Shown here: positions 1 through 6,522 of the stretch, piece after piece
How the letters are laid out: every line of letters begins with the position of its first letter
Position numbering within the stretch: position 1 is the first letter of the stretch
NCBI GenBank assembly: GCA_023393525.1
Contig: JAEWKZ010000004.1
Coordinates: forward strand, 1 to 8,650
Source of the DNA: Pseudomonadota bacterium
GTDB lineage: Bacteria > Desulfobacterota > Desulfovibrionia > Desulfovibrionales > Desulfomicrobiaceae
Length of the DNA: 8,650 nt
Reading direction: 5' to 3'
Notes under the pieces: model-generated
The model's input: only the letters and a program-made list of their open reading frames with translations
Told to the model about the DNA's origin: nothing
Database searches by the model: none
Translations under genes and position numbers: made by a program

Positions 1-3000
1 GGCGGGGGTTTTGTCATCGCCGCCGCGGGCGCGCGGGCGGGCGGCGGCGGCGATGGATCTGACCACCCTGTCCTCTACTTCTCCCCCCAGCACACAGACG
101 ACACCGGTCCAGCGGTCCTGATCCCGAACGCACTCGCGACACGCTTCCGCTTCGCGTCGTCGGATGTGCCGACGAGGCTCGGGTCGCAGGGCCGAGGTTT
201 GCGTCCCGGGAGAGAGTGGCTAGAACGGCATGGCCTTGTGCGCGAGTATCGAACGGACAACGTCCTCCAGGCGGTCGGGGTTGCCATGGCCGCGATCGCC
301 GAGAAGGACGCCGACAACGGCGAGCTGTGGTCCTGCTTGTCGTTCGCAGCGTCCCTAGTTTCTAACGCATCCCGTGACGTCAGTGAGAAGGCTCTCAAGT
401 CGGCGCGACTTCTCGTCCCCTGCGCCGCGGGCTGGCGCGTCGCCGAGGATGCGGTCTTCGGACTCGGCTGGGGCGGGCCGCACAACCGGGTAGATGACCG
501 GCTCAGCCGTCTCCTCTCGACGCTGTCAGATCAGGCCGAGGCCCTCGCGGACGTGCGGGATCGCCTGGTCCGTGAGCCTCGCGAGCTCGCCCTCACAAGT
601 GAGGCCAATGTGGCCGAGTGGCGCGTCTTCCTTGAGTCCATCGGAGTGCGCCACGGGCTCTGGCCCGTCGATGCCTCGAGAGGAACGCTTGGACTGACCG
701 GTCGCGAACTCTCGAACCCCGGAAGGTCCGATCTGTACGTACCCGGCCTCGACGCCGCGACGAAAGCCGACTGGATCGCGTGCGCAAGGACGTGGCCCGG
801 ACGCACGCCGGCCTACGAGAGCGTCCGATACACCTTGCAGCAGCCGATTCCGGTCCTGCCCGGGCAGAGCGCCTTCAAGTCTTGGCCCCTCCCAGAACAA
901 CGGCTCTACGCCGAACTCATCATCGCCGGCCTAGACAACTGGCCTGAGGCTGCGCTGCGGATGCAGTTCACTAGAGCCGGCTCGGACCCACGCGGGGCAA
1001 GTTGGCCGACGCCGCTGTACTCCTTCTTGGCCAGCGCCCCCTGGGTCCCGCAGACCCGCCCGAATGACCGCGCCACGGTGGACCTGCGACGGCCGAGCGA
1101 GGCTTGGTGGCTCGCCGAGGCGGAGACCCCTGACTTCCTACCCGCCCAGCCCGGCGCACTCCGAGCCACGTCGTCACCCCGTGTGGTGGAGCGCCTCCAG
1201 CAACTCGGAGTCCGCCTCTGGGACTCGAGAGGGACCGCCACCGCCCGGCTCGACTTCCTCGCGGAACGGGTCGCGTTGGGACATCTGGCTCCGATAGGGC
1301 GGGACGCACCTGCGGTGCGGAGAGCAGCCGAGACAGCCTGGATTGAGGTCGCCGATGCTGGTGGCCCGCAAGTGGTCCCCGAGCGCGTCCTCGTCATGAG
1401 CGCTGGATCTCTCACGACACTCCCGCTTGCTCAGACGGCGCGGCCCACGCTGTACATCATCGACGTCGATGGAACACGCCAGGAGAGCCTGCTCGCCGCA
1501 TCACCGCTGAGCGTGCTCCCGGTCCGAGACGGTAGACGCGGAGCTCGATTGCTTGCTGCCCTGCGCACAGCTGGCTGCGAGGCCATGGGTGTGTCGGAGG
1601 TGCACTTGCGGGCGCGCGTCGACGGCATACCTGTAGAGGACGCCGAGGCCGTCCCTCTCATCGGAGAACCTTGGGAGTGGCTCCCCAACCTCCTCGCAGC
1701 GGCCGCCGACTTGCGCACCCGGGCAGTCGGTCGACTGTCGACGGCCTCACTACGAGCAGCTCTGGACCGCATCGAGCACACCCGCCTCGTCGTTGGGCGG
1801 CGCGTCCAGGTAGTCGTGGACGATCACGAGATGACCGACGATCATCCATCTTCGATGATCGTCCCGACCGACGAGGGCGACCTGATGGTCGTCGGCGGCG
1901 TGGATCGGGACAACCGTCGCGCAGTCCTCGATGCCATGTCGACCTCACTCGCGCTCATGATCTCCGCCCCGCAGCTGGCAGACACCCTGCGCCTTGCCTG
2001 CCGCGACCTGCTCGACTTGGGCGGTCGGGGCGACCCCACCGCCATCGCGACCGCGCTGAACGTCGGAGTGGACGATGTGCGCGCGTCGCTCGATCTCGTG
2101 TCAGGCGGACGCCTCGACGTTTCGCCGTACGTTCGCGTCGTCATGTGTCTCGATGCCGAGCTCGCCGCGGCCCTCTTCGAGGCTCCGGAACTCACGACCG
2201 ACGCACATGTGACGACCTGGCTCGAGGACCACCTGCCCGATGGCACCCTCAGCGCGTCGGACGTCCGTGAGCTGGCGGAACGCGGAACGGACGAATCGAT
2301 CGTTGAACGATGCACGCCCTCACTCCCCACCGTGAACCAGGGACTTCGCGCCCTTGGCTTGACGCCCTTCCGCAACGACGATGGCCAGGACCGAGCGTTC
2401 CAGGCCTATCTCCAGGGGCATGCACCGCGAATCCGTACTGAACTGCGTGAACGCTTCCGCCGGGCCGATCTCACGCCCGACTTCCTTGCGCGGTATGTCG
2501 AACTCCGCGACAGGGTGACGCTCATCAGCCCCGACCCCGAGTGGGCCGAGCGGCACTGGGCGCTGGCGGCAACGACGATGGAGGCAAGGGTCCAGGAATG
2601 GCTCGACAGCGAGGCACCACCCCATCCGTCGGTCGCCTCCGGACTGCCGCCTGTAGATGAGACGGTCGCTCAAGCACAGAAGAGCCTGCGCTCTGTCCTG
2701 GGTCGCTTGCCCGCCATCATCAGCGCATGGACTTGGGCGAACGGAGCTGAGGCACCCGCGCGTAGCATCGAACCCGCCGGCCTGATCGCGGCTCTGACAT
2801 CCTCCGGCCGACTGGACTTCGGCGCCCCAACGCCGGATGAGGTGCTTGCTTCCCTGCACAGCGACGGTGCGTGGCCCGATGCCATGCCGCTCGCGACTGG
2901 ACTGACGACACTTGGACTCAGCCAGACGGACGTCGCGATGGCGCGTGAGCGCCTGCGCATCCAGGAGACCGAAGAGAAGGCGGCCAAGGACGAGGTCCAC

Positions 3001-3624
3001 TTCGCTGGTGAGGGCTTCACCGGCGGCGACGACGAACTCATGCGGCTCTACGAGTTGGTGCGCTCGCTCCCCCTCGGTGATCTCCTTGAGGCGGATCCTG
3101 AGCCGGCCGCACTGCCGTACCAAGACGTCGGAGACCCCCGCAGTGCCGCGCCCCACGGACGCGGCGGCGGCGCGGGGGTCGCGGGAGCCTCCCAAGAGAA
3201 GACGAAGAACGTCGGCCTCATCGGCGAGGTCCTTGTTGGCCGATGGCTCGAGCGCCACTTCGGTCAGAGCGTGACGGAGACATGGCAGTCGTCGTACAGG
3301 ACGCTCGTCCTCGGCGACGGGAAGGGCTCCGACTCACTTGGCTACGACTTCCGTGTCGCAACGCCGGAGAAGACTTTGCTGATCGAGGTCAAGGCAAGCC
3401 TCGCCAACGACACGCAGTTCCAGCTGGGCGAGTCCGAGGTCCGGCGTGCGCAGGACCTCCGGCCGGGCGAGGAGTACCGCATCGTCTTCGTACCGTTCGC
3501 TGGAGAGCCGGCGCGTGCACGGCTAATCCCACTGCCGAACCCCTTCGCCGCAGGCGGGCTCCAGCGCTACCGAGTGCTCGGCCGGGCGCTTCGACTCCAG
3601 TTCGCGCTGGACGTCGGGGAGTGA
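1..3624 (+). CDS. Large sacsin/NO VEIN-like protein with C-terminal NOV_C (DUF3883) nuclease-like domain, 5'-partial
   Basis: The frame is open from base 1 to a TGA at 3622-3624, giving 1207 visible residues. The GTG at 166 lies inside coding-like sequence, so the true start is upstream of the window. Early segments (VPCAAGW near residue 143, WRVFLESIGVRHGL near 205) resemble, from memory, the long body of bacterial 'sacsin N-terminal ATP-binding-like' proteins; any GHKL ATPase would be off the left edge. A Gly-rich linker (about residues 1051-1064) precedes the NOV_C domain (about 1070-1190), which starts GLIGE and carries GYD (Asp codon 3346-3348) and IEVK (Glu 3385-3387, Lys 3391-3393). 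This spacing fits a PD-(D/E)XK-type active site. NOV_C proteins are often found in bacterial conflict or restriction loci; the defence role and nuclease activity here are inference. Codon use is uniform and no frameshift is visible. The 3' end overlaps the opposing gene by 102 bases. Confidence 0.85.
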   Translation, partial: GGGFVIAAAGARAGGGGDGSDHPVLYFSPQHTDDTGPAVLIPNALATRFRFASSDVPTRLGSQGRGLRPGREWLERHGLVREYRTDNVLQAVGVAMAAIAEKDADNGELWSCLSFAASLVSNASRDVSEKALKSARLLVPCAAGWRVAEDAVFGLGWGGPHNRVDDRLSRLLSTLSDQAEALADVRDRLVREPRELALTSEANVAEWRVFLESIGVRHGLWPVDASRGTLGLTGRELSNPGRSDLYVPGLDAATKADWIACARTWPGRTPAYESVRYTLQQPIPVLPGQSAFKSWPLPEQRLYAELIIAGLDNWPEAALRMQFTRAGSDPRGASWPTPLYSFLASAPWVPQTRPNDRATVDLRRPSEAWWLAEAETPDFLPAQPGALRATSSPRVVERLQQLGVRLWDSRGTATARLDFLAERVALGHLAPIGRDAPAVRRAAETAWIEVADAGGPQVVPERVLVMSAGSLTTLPLAQTARPTLYIIDVDGTRQESLLAASPLSVLPVRDGRRGARLLAALRTAGCEAMGVSEVHLRARVDGIPVEDAEAVPLIGEPWEWLPNLLAAAADLRTRAVGRLSTASLRAALDRIEHTRLVVGRRVQVVVDDHEMTDDHPSSMIVPTDEGDLMVVGGVDRDNRRAVLDAMSTSLALMISAPQLADTLRLACRDLLDLGGRGDPTAIATALNVGVDDVRASLDLVSGGRLDVSPYVRVVMCLDAELAAALFEAPELTTDAHVTTWLEDHLPDGTLSASDVRELAERGTDESIVERCTPSLPTVNQGLRALGLTPFRNDDGQDRAFQAYLQGHAPRIRTELRERFRRADLTPDFLARYVELRDRVTLISPDPEWAERHWALAATTMEARVQEWLDSEAPPHPSVASGLPPVDETVAQAQKSLRSVLGRLPAIISAWTWANGAEAPARSIEPAGLIAALTSSGRLDFGAPTPDEVLASLHSDGAWPDAMPLATGLTTLGLSQTDVAMARERLRIQETEEKAAKDEVHFAGEGFTGGDDELMRLYELVRSLPLGDLLEADPEPAALPYQDVGDPRSAAPHGRGGGAGVAGASQEKTKNVGLIGEVLVGRWLERHFGQSVTETWQSSYRTLVLGDGKGSDSLGYDFRVATPEKTLLIEVKASLANDTQFQLGESEVRRAQDLRPGEEYRIVFVPFAGEPARARLIPLPNPFAAGGLQRYRVLGRALRLQFALDVGE

Positions 3625-4161
3625 CCCGCCACGGTTGCGTGCTCTGGAACGGACATCGCCGTACTCCGCGCGCTCACCGTCCTTGCCGCACTCAGGAAGG
3701 AAGTCCTTCCGATCCTCTCGAGTTAGGGCGTCGTCGATGTGCGCGGCCCGTCGCTCAGCGGCGCCGACCCAGCCCTGGTGCACCGCCCCGGACGACCTTG
3801 ATCGGGTAGGGGAGCCGCGCGGGGCGGGGAACGACGGCGGGTCGGGGAACAGCGGCGTCCTGGACGCCGCAGCGAACTCGCCTTGGTACTCATCGGCGAC
3901 CTTCTCTGCCAGTGCCCTGACGATCTGGATCGTATGAAGCGCGGTCAAGCACGCGGGGTCCGTCGCCGTCCGCACCAGTCGACTCGTCCAGGCCTCGAGG
4001 TGTCGCAGGTCGTAGTAGATCCCGCGCAGCCGGTCTGCAGAGAGAACGTACTCACGGTTGCGGCGCGGCGCCTTCAAGACGCGCACGATTAGAGCGATCG
4101 CGTAGGCGTGGGCGTCAGCCGCCTTTCGCGCATCGGCGAGTGTCGCGGGTCGGGTCATCAT
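3523..4161 (-). CDS. Hypothetical alpha-helical protein, 212 aa, convergent with the NOV_C gene
   Basis: The start is the first of two tandem ATG codons (4161-4159, 4158-4156). A GGAGG site (4170-4174 on the plus strand as cctcc) sits 8 bases upstream, which decides the start against the longer reading to 4314. The N-terminal ~100 residues look like a compact helical domain (DARKAADAHAYAIALIVRV, then GIYYDLRHLEAWTSRLVR, then IVRALAEKVADEYQ). A Pro-rich stretch follows (FPDPPSFPAPRGSP), then a charged tail (ALTREDRKDFLPEC). G/C-rich third positions continue down to about 3640. The TAG at 3523-3525 lies inside the opposing gene, so the last ~34 codons are antisense to NOV_C coding sequence; the tail may be an extension caused by a lost stop. 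I do not recognise the family. Its place beside the NOV_C gene suggests, weakly, an accessory or island function. Confidence 0.65.
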   Translation of the reverse strand: MMTRPATLADARKAADAHAYAIALIVRVLKAPRRNREYVLSADRLRGIYYDLRHLEAWTSRLVRTATDPACLTALHTIQIVRALAEKVADEYQGEFAAASRTPLFPDPPSFPAPRGSPTRSRSSGAVHQGWVGAAERRAAHIDDALTREDRKDFLPECGKDGERAEYGDVRSRARNRGGSLPDVQRELESKRPAEHSVALEPACGEGVRQWD

Positions 4162-4381
4162 GGGGTGTGCCTCCGTCGACGGGCGCAAGAGCCGCACGAT
4201 GCGGCACTCGTCTCCTATGGCCACCGCGGGGGCAAAAAGCCACGCTCGGGCGCTGCGAAAAACGGGCGGCCGGGCGCCTGGCCCGGACCTGCCGTGGCGA
4301 GGGCGGCGGTCCACGGGCCGACGATCACATGTCCACGGACCTGCACCGGGCCCAAGGTCTCCTACCTCAGCTGCGAGCAGG

Positions 4382-4697
4382 GCGTCCGCGCTCTCGCCGC
4401 GGCAGCTCGGCGCGAAAGACTGGATCGCGGCGTACGAGGCGACCAGGCCGCCCTTCCGCCTGAGAACGTGGGAGATGCCGCAGCGGCGGCGACTGCTCGT
4501 CGACGGGATGGACGTCGCATTCCGGCACGAGGTCGAAACATCGGCGCTGCGCGCCGGGTCACCTTCGATCGTGGCGGTCGAGCACGAGTTGTTCGAGCGG
4601 CTCTGGAACGGACGGTCCGAGGCGGCGGTCGCCGACGAGCGCCCCGCACGCTGCTTCCCCGGGATCTGGGAGAAGGCCCGAGCCGCCGCCCGCCGTT
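4382..4697 (+). pseudogene. Coding relic, first segment (frame 2), unrecognised
   Basis: Between about 4382 and 4690 the plus-strand frame with codons starting at positions 3n+2 has regular G/C third positions and a protein-like composition (LGAKDWIAAYEATRPPFRL, LLVDGMDVAFRHEVET, VEHELFERLWNG). No convincing start codon with a ribosome site precedes it. Upstream codons (4160-4380) in this frame look like antisense noise over the divergent gene's leader. Near 4690 protein-like sequence leaves this frame and continues in frame 3 (next entry), so this is either one gene with a frameshift or two eroded genes. I do not recognise the product. The 220 bases 4162-4381 hold only the ribosome site of the divergent gene and nothing else I can support. 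Confidence 0.4.
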
Positions 4698-4845
4698 ACC
4701 GAAGAGCGGTACGGGCAAGTCCTGCTCCGCGAGGACACCGACACTTCGTTCGACTGGGCCATGCTCTCAGGCAAGGTCTCGGCGATCCGCTGGTTGCTCG
4801 GCGCGGAGTGGGACTTCCTCGACAGCTGGGCCGCCCGCCGTCTAG
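4692..4845 (+). pseudogene. Relic of small conserved actinobacterial hypothetical protein (FDWAML...EWDFLD C-terminus)
   Basis: Codons starting at positions 3n read VTEERYGQVLLREDTDTS, then FDWAMLSGKVSAIRWLL, then GAEWDFLDS. From memory, this matches the C-terminus of a family of small actinobacterial hypothetical proteins that end almost exactly at an EWDxLDT-like tail; I cannot name a function. Here the frame runs on (WAARRLA...) because the codon after DFLDS is TGG, one transition away from TGA, so a stop-loss is plausible. No start codon lies just upstream in this frame. The protein-like sequence immediately before it (to about 4690) is in a different frame, suggesting a frameshift near 4690. 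Alternative: two unrelated degraded genes abutting. Confidence 0.5.
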
Positions 4846-4870
4846 CCATCTGCGGCGCGCGGGCGCGGCT

Positions 4871-5106
4871 CGGCAACGCCGCGTCGCGCTCGGCGTGCAG
4901 CCGCAGCGCGTATTGGCGGCCCTGTCGTCGCTGCGCACACGCGCGCGGCCCTGTCGTCGCTCACGGAGTCTGGCCAGCTGGACGGCGCCGTGCTCCGTAA
5001 CGGCCGGCCCTGCCCACAGGTGGACAACGCGACGCTTCTCAAGGAGGCGGGGCGTTACGTCGATGAGGACGGTGTACCGGCCCGTCCTCGCCCTGGAGCA
5101 GCACCG
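4871..5106 (+). pseudogene. Coding relic split by a 29-base insertion, unrecognised
   Basis: Frame 2 reads RRVALGVQPQRVLAALSSL up to about 4932. Frame 1 then continues with ALSSLTESGQLDGAVLRNG, RPCPQVDNATLLKEAG and RYVDEDGV. The shared ALSSL is encoded by two copies of a 17-base repeat whose starts are 29 bases apart. Removing 29 bases joins both halves into one smooth frame (VLAALSSLTESGQL). No start is visible upstream, and the frame has no stop before the lipoprotein start at 5107, so the original gene end is uncertain. The product is unknown. Confidence 0.4.
4916..4961 (+). repeat. 17-base direct repeat, 29-base period
   Basis: GCGGCCCTGTCGTCGCT occurs at 4916-4932 and again at 4945-4961, separated by 12 bases. 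The 29-base offset is not a multiple of three. It coincides with a change of protein-like frame in the surrounding relic, as expected for an incomplete local duplication or slippage product. Confidence 0.75.
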
Positions 5107-5583
5107 ATGACCTTCGCGCCCCGCCCCCGGGCCGCCGCCGCCCTAGTCCTCCTCCCGGCAATCGCTGGCTGTGGGCCAACAGCCGCCGCTCCGGAGGATG
5201 CCGCGCCAGCTCATGTAGAAGAGGCAGCGCCACCAACCTTCACTGTCACCGGCTCGATCACCGTCGTGGGAGCGAGCTACGCAGACTCTGCTGTCAGTGG
5301 CGAGGAGTGCACCACAACGACCGACTCCGACCCCATCGGCGGACTGCAGGTCGTCCTCGAAGACGACTCCGGCACGACTCTGGCGCTAACAACGCTCTCC
5401 GAGACCGGCTCGTTCACTTCCAGTTCGACGACCGGCGGCTGGTACGCGCCGTGCGCGTTCGCCTTCAGATTTGATGACGTCCCGGAGGGTCAGGCGTTCT
5501 ACACACTCACCGCGGGCGATCTGGGCGAGATGAAGTACAGCCGCGATGACCTCAACGAACCGGTGGAGCTTGGTCTCGGCTGA
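5107..5583 (+). CDS. Predicted secreted lipoprotein, unknown function, 158 aa
   Basis: The ATG at 5107 has GGAG at 5095-5098, 8 bases upstream. The N-terminus has two arginines (residues 6 and 8), a hydrophobic stretch AAAALVLLPAI, and a lipobox IAGC with the acylated cysteine at residue 22; a type II signal peptide is therefore expected. A short Ala/Pro/Glu linker (about 23-44) leads to a probably beta-rich domain (FTVTGSITVVG, GLQVVLEDDSG, CAFAFRFDDVPEG). Cys68 and Cys116 could form a disulfide outside the cell. The stop is TGA 5581-5583. I know of no assigned function; beta-sandwich lipoproteins of this size are common in actinobacteria. The same frame is open upstream to 4846, but the signal peptide and ribosome site fix the start at 5107. 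Confidence 0.85.
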   Translation: MTFAPRPRAAAALVLLPAIAGCGPTAAAPEDAAPAHVEEAAPPTFTVTGSITVVGASYADSAVSGEECTTTTDSDPIGGLQVVLEDDSGTTLALTTLSETGSFTSSSTTGGWYAPCAFAFRFDDVPEGQAFYTLTAGDLGEMKYSRDDLNEPVELGLG

Positions 5584-5593
5584 GCACCACAGG

Positions 5594-5607
5594 AATCGGC
5601 GCCGATT
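5594..5607. promoter_or_regulatory. Perfect 14-base palindrome, possible operator
   Basis: AATCGGCGCCGATT is a perfect inverted repeat in the 68-base gap between the lipoprotein stop and the GTG at 5652. It lies 44 bases before that start. With no spacer and no following T-run it does not look like a terminator; a dimeric regulator site is possible. No -10/-35 boxes are clear. It could also be chance. Confidence 0.3.
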
Positions 5608-5636
5608 AGGCTCTCCGGTCTCTGGCCGAGCCGCCG

Positions 5637-5963
5637 CTAGGGTCGGCTCCCGTGAACCAGACGAGCCTGCGCACCGTCGGCATCGGGCTTGTCGGCCTTG
5701 GCGTCATCATCGGCTTCACTGTGCCGACCAACCTGTGCCGACAGACCACGTTCTTGACGGGCACGGGCCACTGCCACCAGGCACCGAGCCCGTTCGTTGC
5801 GATCGTGACGTGGACGCTCATCGTGGCTGGCGCGGTGCTCGTCGCACTTGCCCTCCAGGCTCGCGACCGCCGCTGAGATCTGCGCAGCGCTAACACCGCT
5901 GTGCCCGCGCAAGAACGTCATCTGCCGTGCGAGCCGACTCTTCTCCCGCACAAGGTTGCTCAC
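5637..5963 (-). CDS. Doubtful small gene antisense to the membrane-protein gene
   Basis: A GTG at 5963-5961 is preceded by AGAGAGG, 8 bases upstream, a good actinobacterial ribosome site. The first ~35 codons (VSNLVREKSRLARQMTF, LRGHSGVSAAQISAAV) look protein-like and lie mostly outside the plus-strand membrane gene. From about codon 30 the frame runs entirely antisense to 5652-5876 and loses protein character, so the natural end may have been lost by a frameshift. The frame is open further upstream to an ATG at 6098, without a ribosome site. Positions 5964-6149 hold nothing else I can support. No family is recognised. Confidence 0.3.
   Translation of the reverse strand: MSNLVREKSRLARQMTFLRGHSGVSAAQISAAVASLEGKCDEHRASHDERPRHDRNERARCLVAVARARQERGLSAQVGRHSEADDDAKADKPDADGAQARLVHGSRP
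5652..5876 (+). CDS. Small two-pass membrane protein, 74 aa
   Basis: It starts at GTG 5652 and ends at TGA 5874-5876. A weak purine-rich AGGGTCGG lies just upstream; no better start exists in frame. Two hydrophobic segments are clear: residues 9-25 (VGIGLVGLGVIIGFTV) and 48-68 (FVAIVTWTLIVAGAVLVAL). The C-terminus ARDRR is basic, so both ends are probably cytoplasmic. The 20-residue loop carries Cys29 and Cys41, which could pair outside the cell. It follows the lipoprotein gene by 68 bases in the same direction, so co-transcription is possible. No function is recognised. Confidence 0.75.
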   Translation: MNQTSLRTVGIGLVGLGVIIGFTVPTNLCRQTTFLTGTGHCHQAPSPFVAIVTWTLIVAGAVLVALALQARDRR

Positions 5964-6149
5964 GTGAGTCACCTCTCTCGGTCGACGTGGTCGGCCGGCC
6001 TCGTACGGGGCCGCAACGGTCGCCGAGCTCGAGCCGTCCGGCGCGCGCTTGGGCGCCTCGCTCGCCGGCACCGGGCAGGACGCCCGGTAGGCCGCCATCG
6101 CGCGCTCGACGGGCGACGCTGGTTCGACGGCTTGCGGCCGTTGGCGTGG

Positions 6150-6476
6150 CTATGCGAGCTCGTAGAACACGGGAACGACGCTGTCGAGCACGACGCTGTA
6201 GAACACGACGCGGTCCCTGATGTCCCGCGCCGACAGCCGCTCAGCCTCGTTCCAGATGTGCGGCTGATCCGGGCGTAGTCCATGACGAACTGCGACTGCT
6301 CGGCGACGTGCTTCATCACCATTCTCGTCGCGCGGCCGTTGCCCTCCCGGAACGGACGGGCGTGGTTGAGGTTCGCGAAGACCTCGGCCCCGGCGCGGGC
6401 GAAGGCCACGCGGTCCAGCCGATCCCACGCGGTCGAAGCGAGAGGGACCGTGCCGCTCGTCGAACTTGTCGCGCAG
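6150..6476 (-). pseudogene. fic: Fic toxin C-terminal half, with Fic motif His replaced by Arg
   Basis: Fic proteins transfer AMP (or related groups) to target hydroxyls using the motif HxFx(D/E)GNGRxxR. Here the minus strand reads FANLNHARPFREGNGRATR; the motif is at 6358-6323, but the first position is CGT (6358-6356, Arg) instead of His. Downstream MVMKHVAEQSQFVMDYARI is typical Fic. One base is then missing near 6261-6263: the next frame continues PHIWNEAERLSARDIRDR and ends at TAG 6152-6150. At the 5' side DKFDERHGPSRFDRV (another frame) continues the Fic N-terminus found beyond the IS element. A further frameshift near 6425-6435 leads to WDRLDRVAFARAGAEVF. The central Fic region (AIHR...WAG) is missing between them. 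The gene cannot make an active toxin. Confidence 0.85.
6467..6476. repeat. Target-site duplication, left copy
   Basis: TGTCGCGCAG is repeated in the same orientation at 7908-7917. It abuts the inverted repeats of the IS256-family element, whose usual duplication is 8-9 bases. It lies inside Fic coding sequence (LRD codons on the minus strand). Confidence 0.65.
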
Positions 6477-6503
6477 GTCAAGTCCCGGGGAGTGGTGTAG
6501 TCG
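6477..6503 (+). repeat. IS terminal inverted repeat, left
   Basis: It pairs with the reverse complement of 7881-7907. The strongest block is AGTGGTGTAG at 6491-6500 (right copy 7884-7893), with GTCCC at 6482-6486 as a second block. Confidence 0.6.
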
Positions 6504-6522
6504 TTCGGCGTGATCCTGGGGT

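Noticed and set aside
1..60. G/C-rich run at the left edge as a regulatory or origin element
   Set aside because: It is in frame with the large gene and is more simply a Gly/Ala-rich coding stretch.
2320..3258. 312-codon minus-strand reading inside the NOV_C gene
   Set aside because: Antisense shadow of a uniformly coding plus-strand gene; no ribosome site or recognisable motif.
4258..4300. GC stem (CCGGGC/GCCCGG) followed on the minus strand by five T, terminator-like
   Set aside because: The T-run is separated from the stem by about seven bases, and no minus-strand gene ends there.
4108..4845. Long plus-strand frame-1 reading
   Set aside because: Arg/Ala/Pro-rich shadow composition; the protein-like signal in this interval is in frames 2 and 3.
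6482..6490. Sequence next to the AGTGGTGTAG block as the target duplication
   Set aside because: It does not match the right side; the inverted repeat extends further out and the true direct repeat is TGTCGCGCAG.
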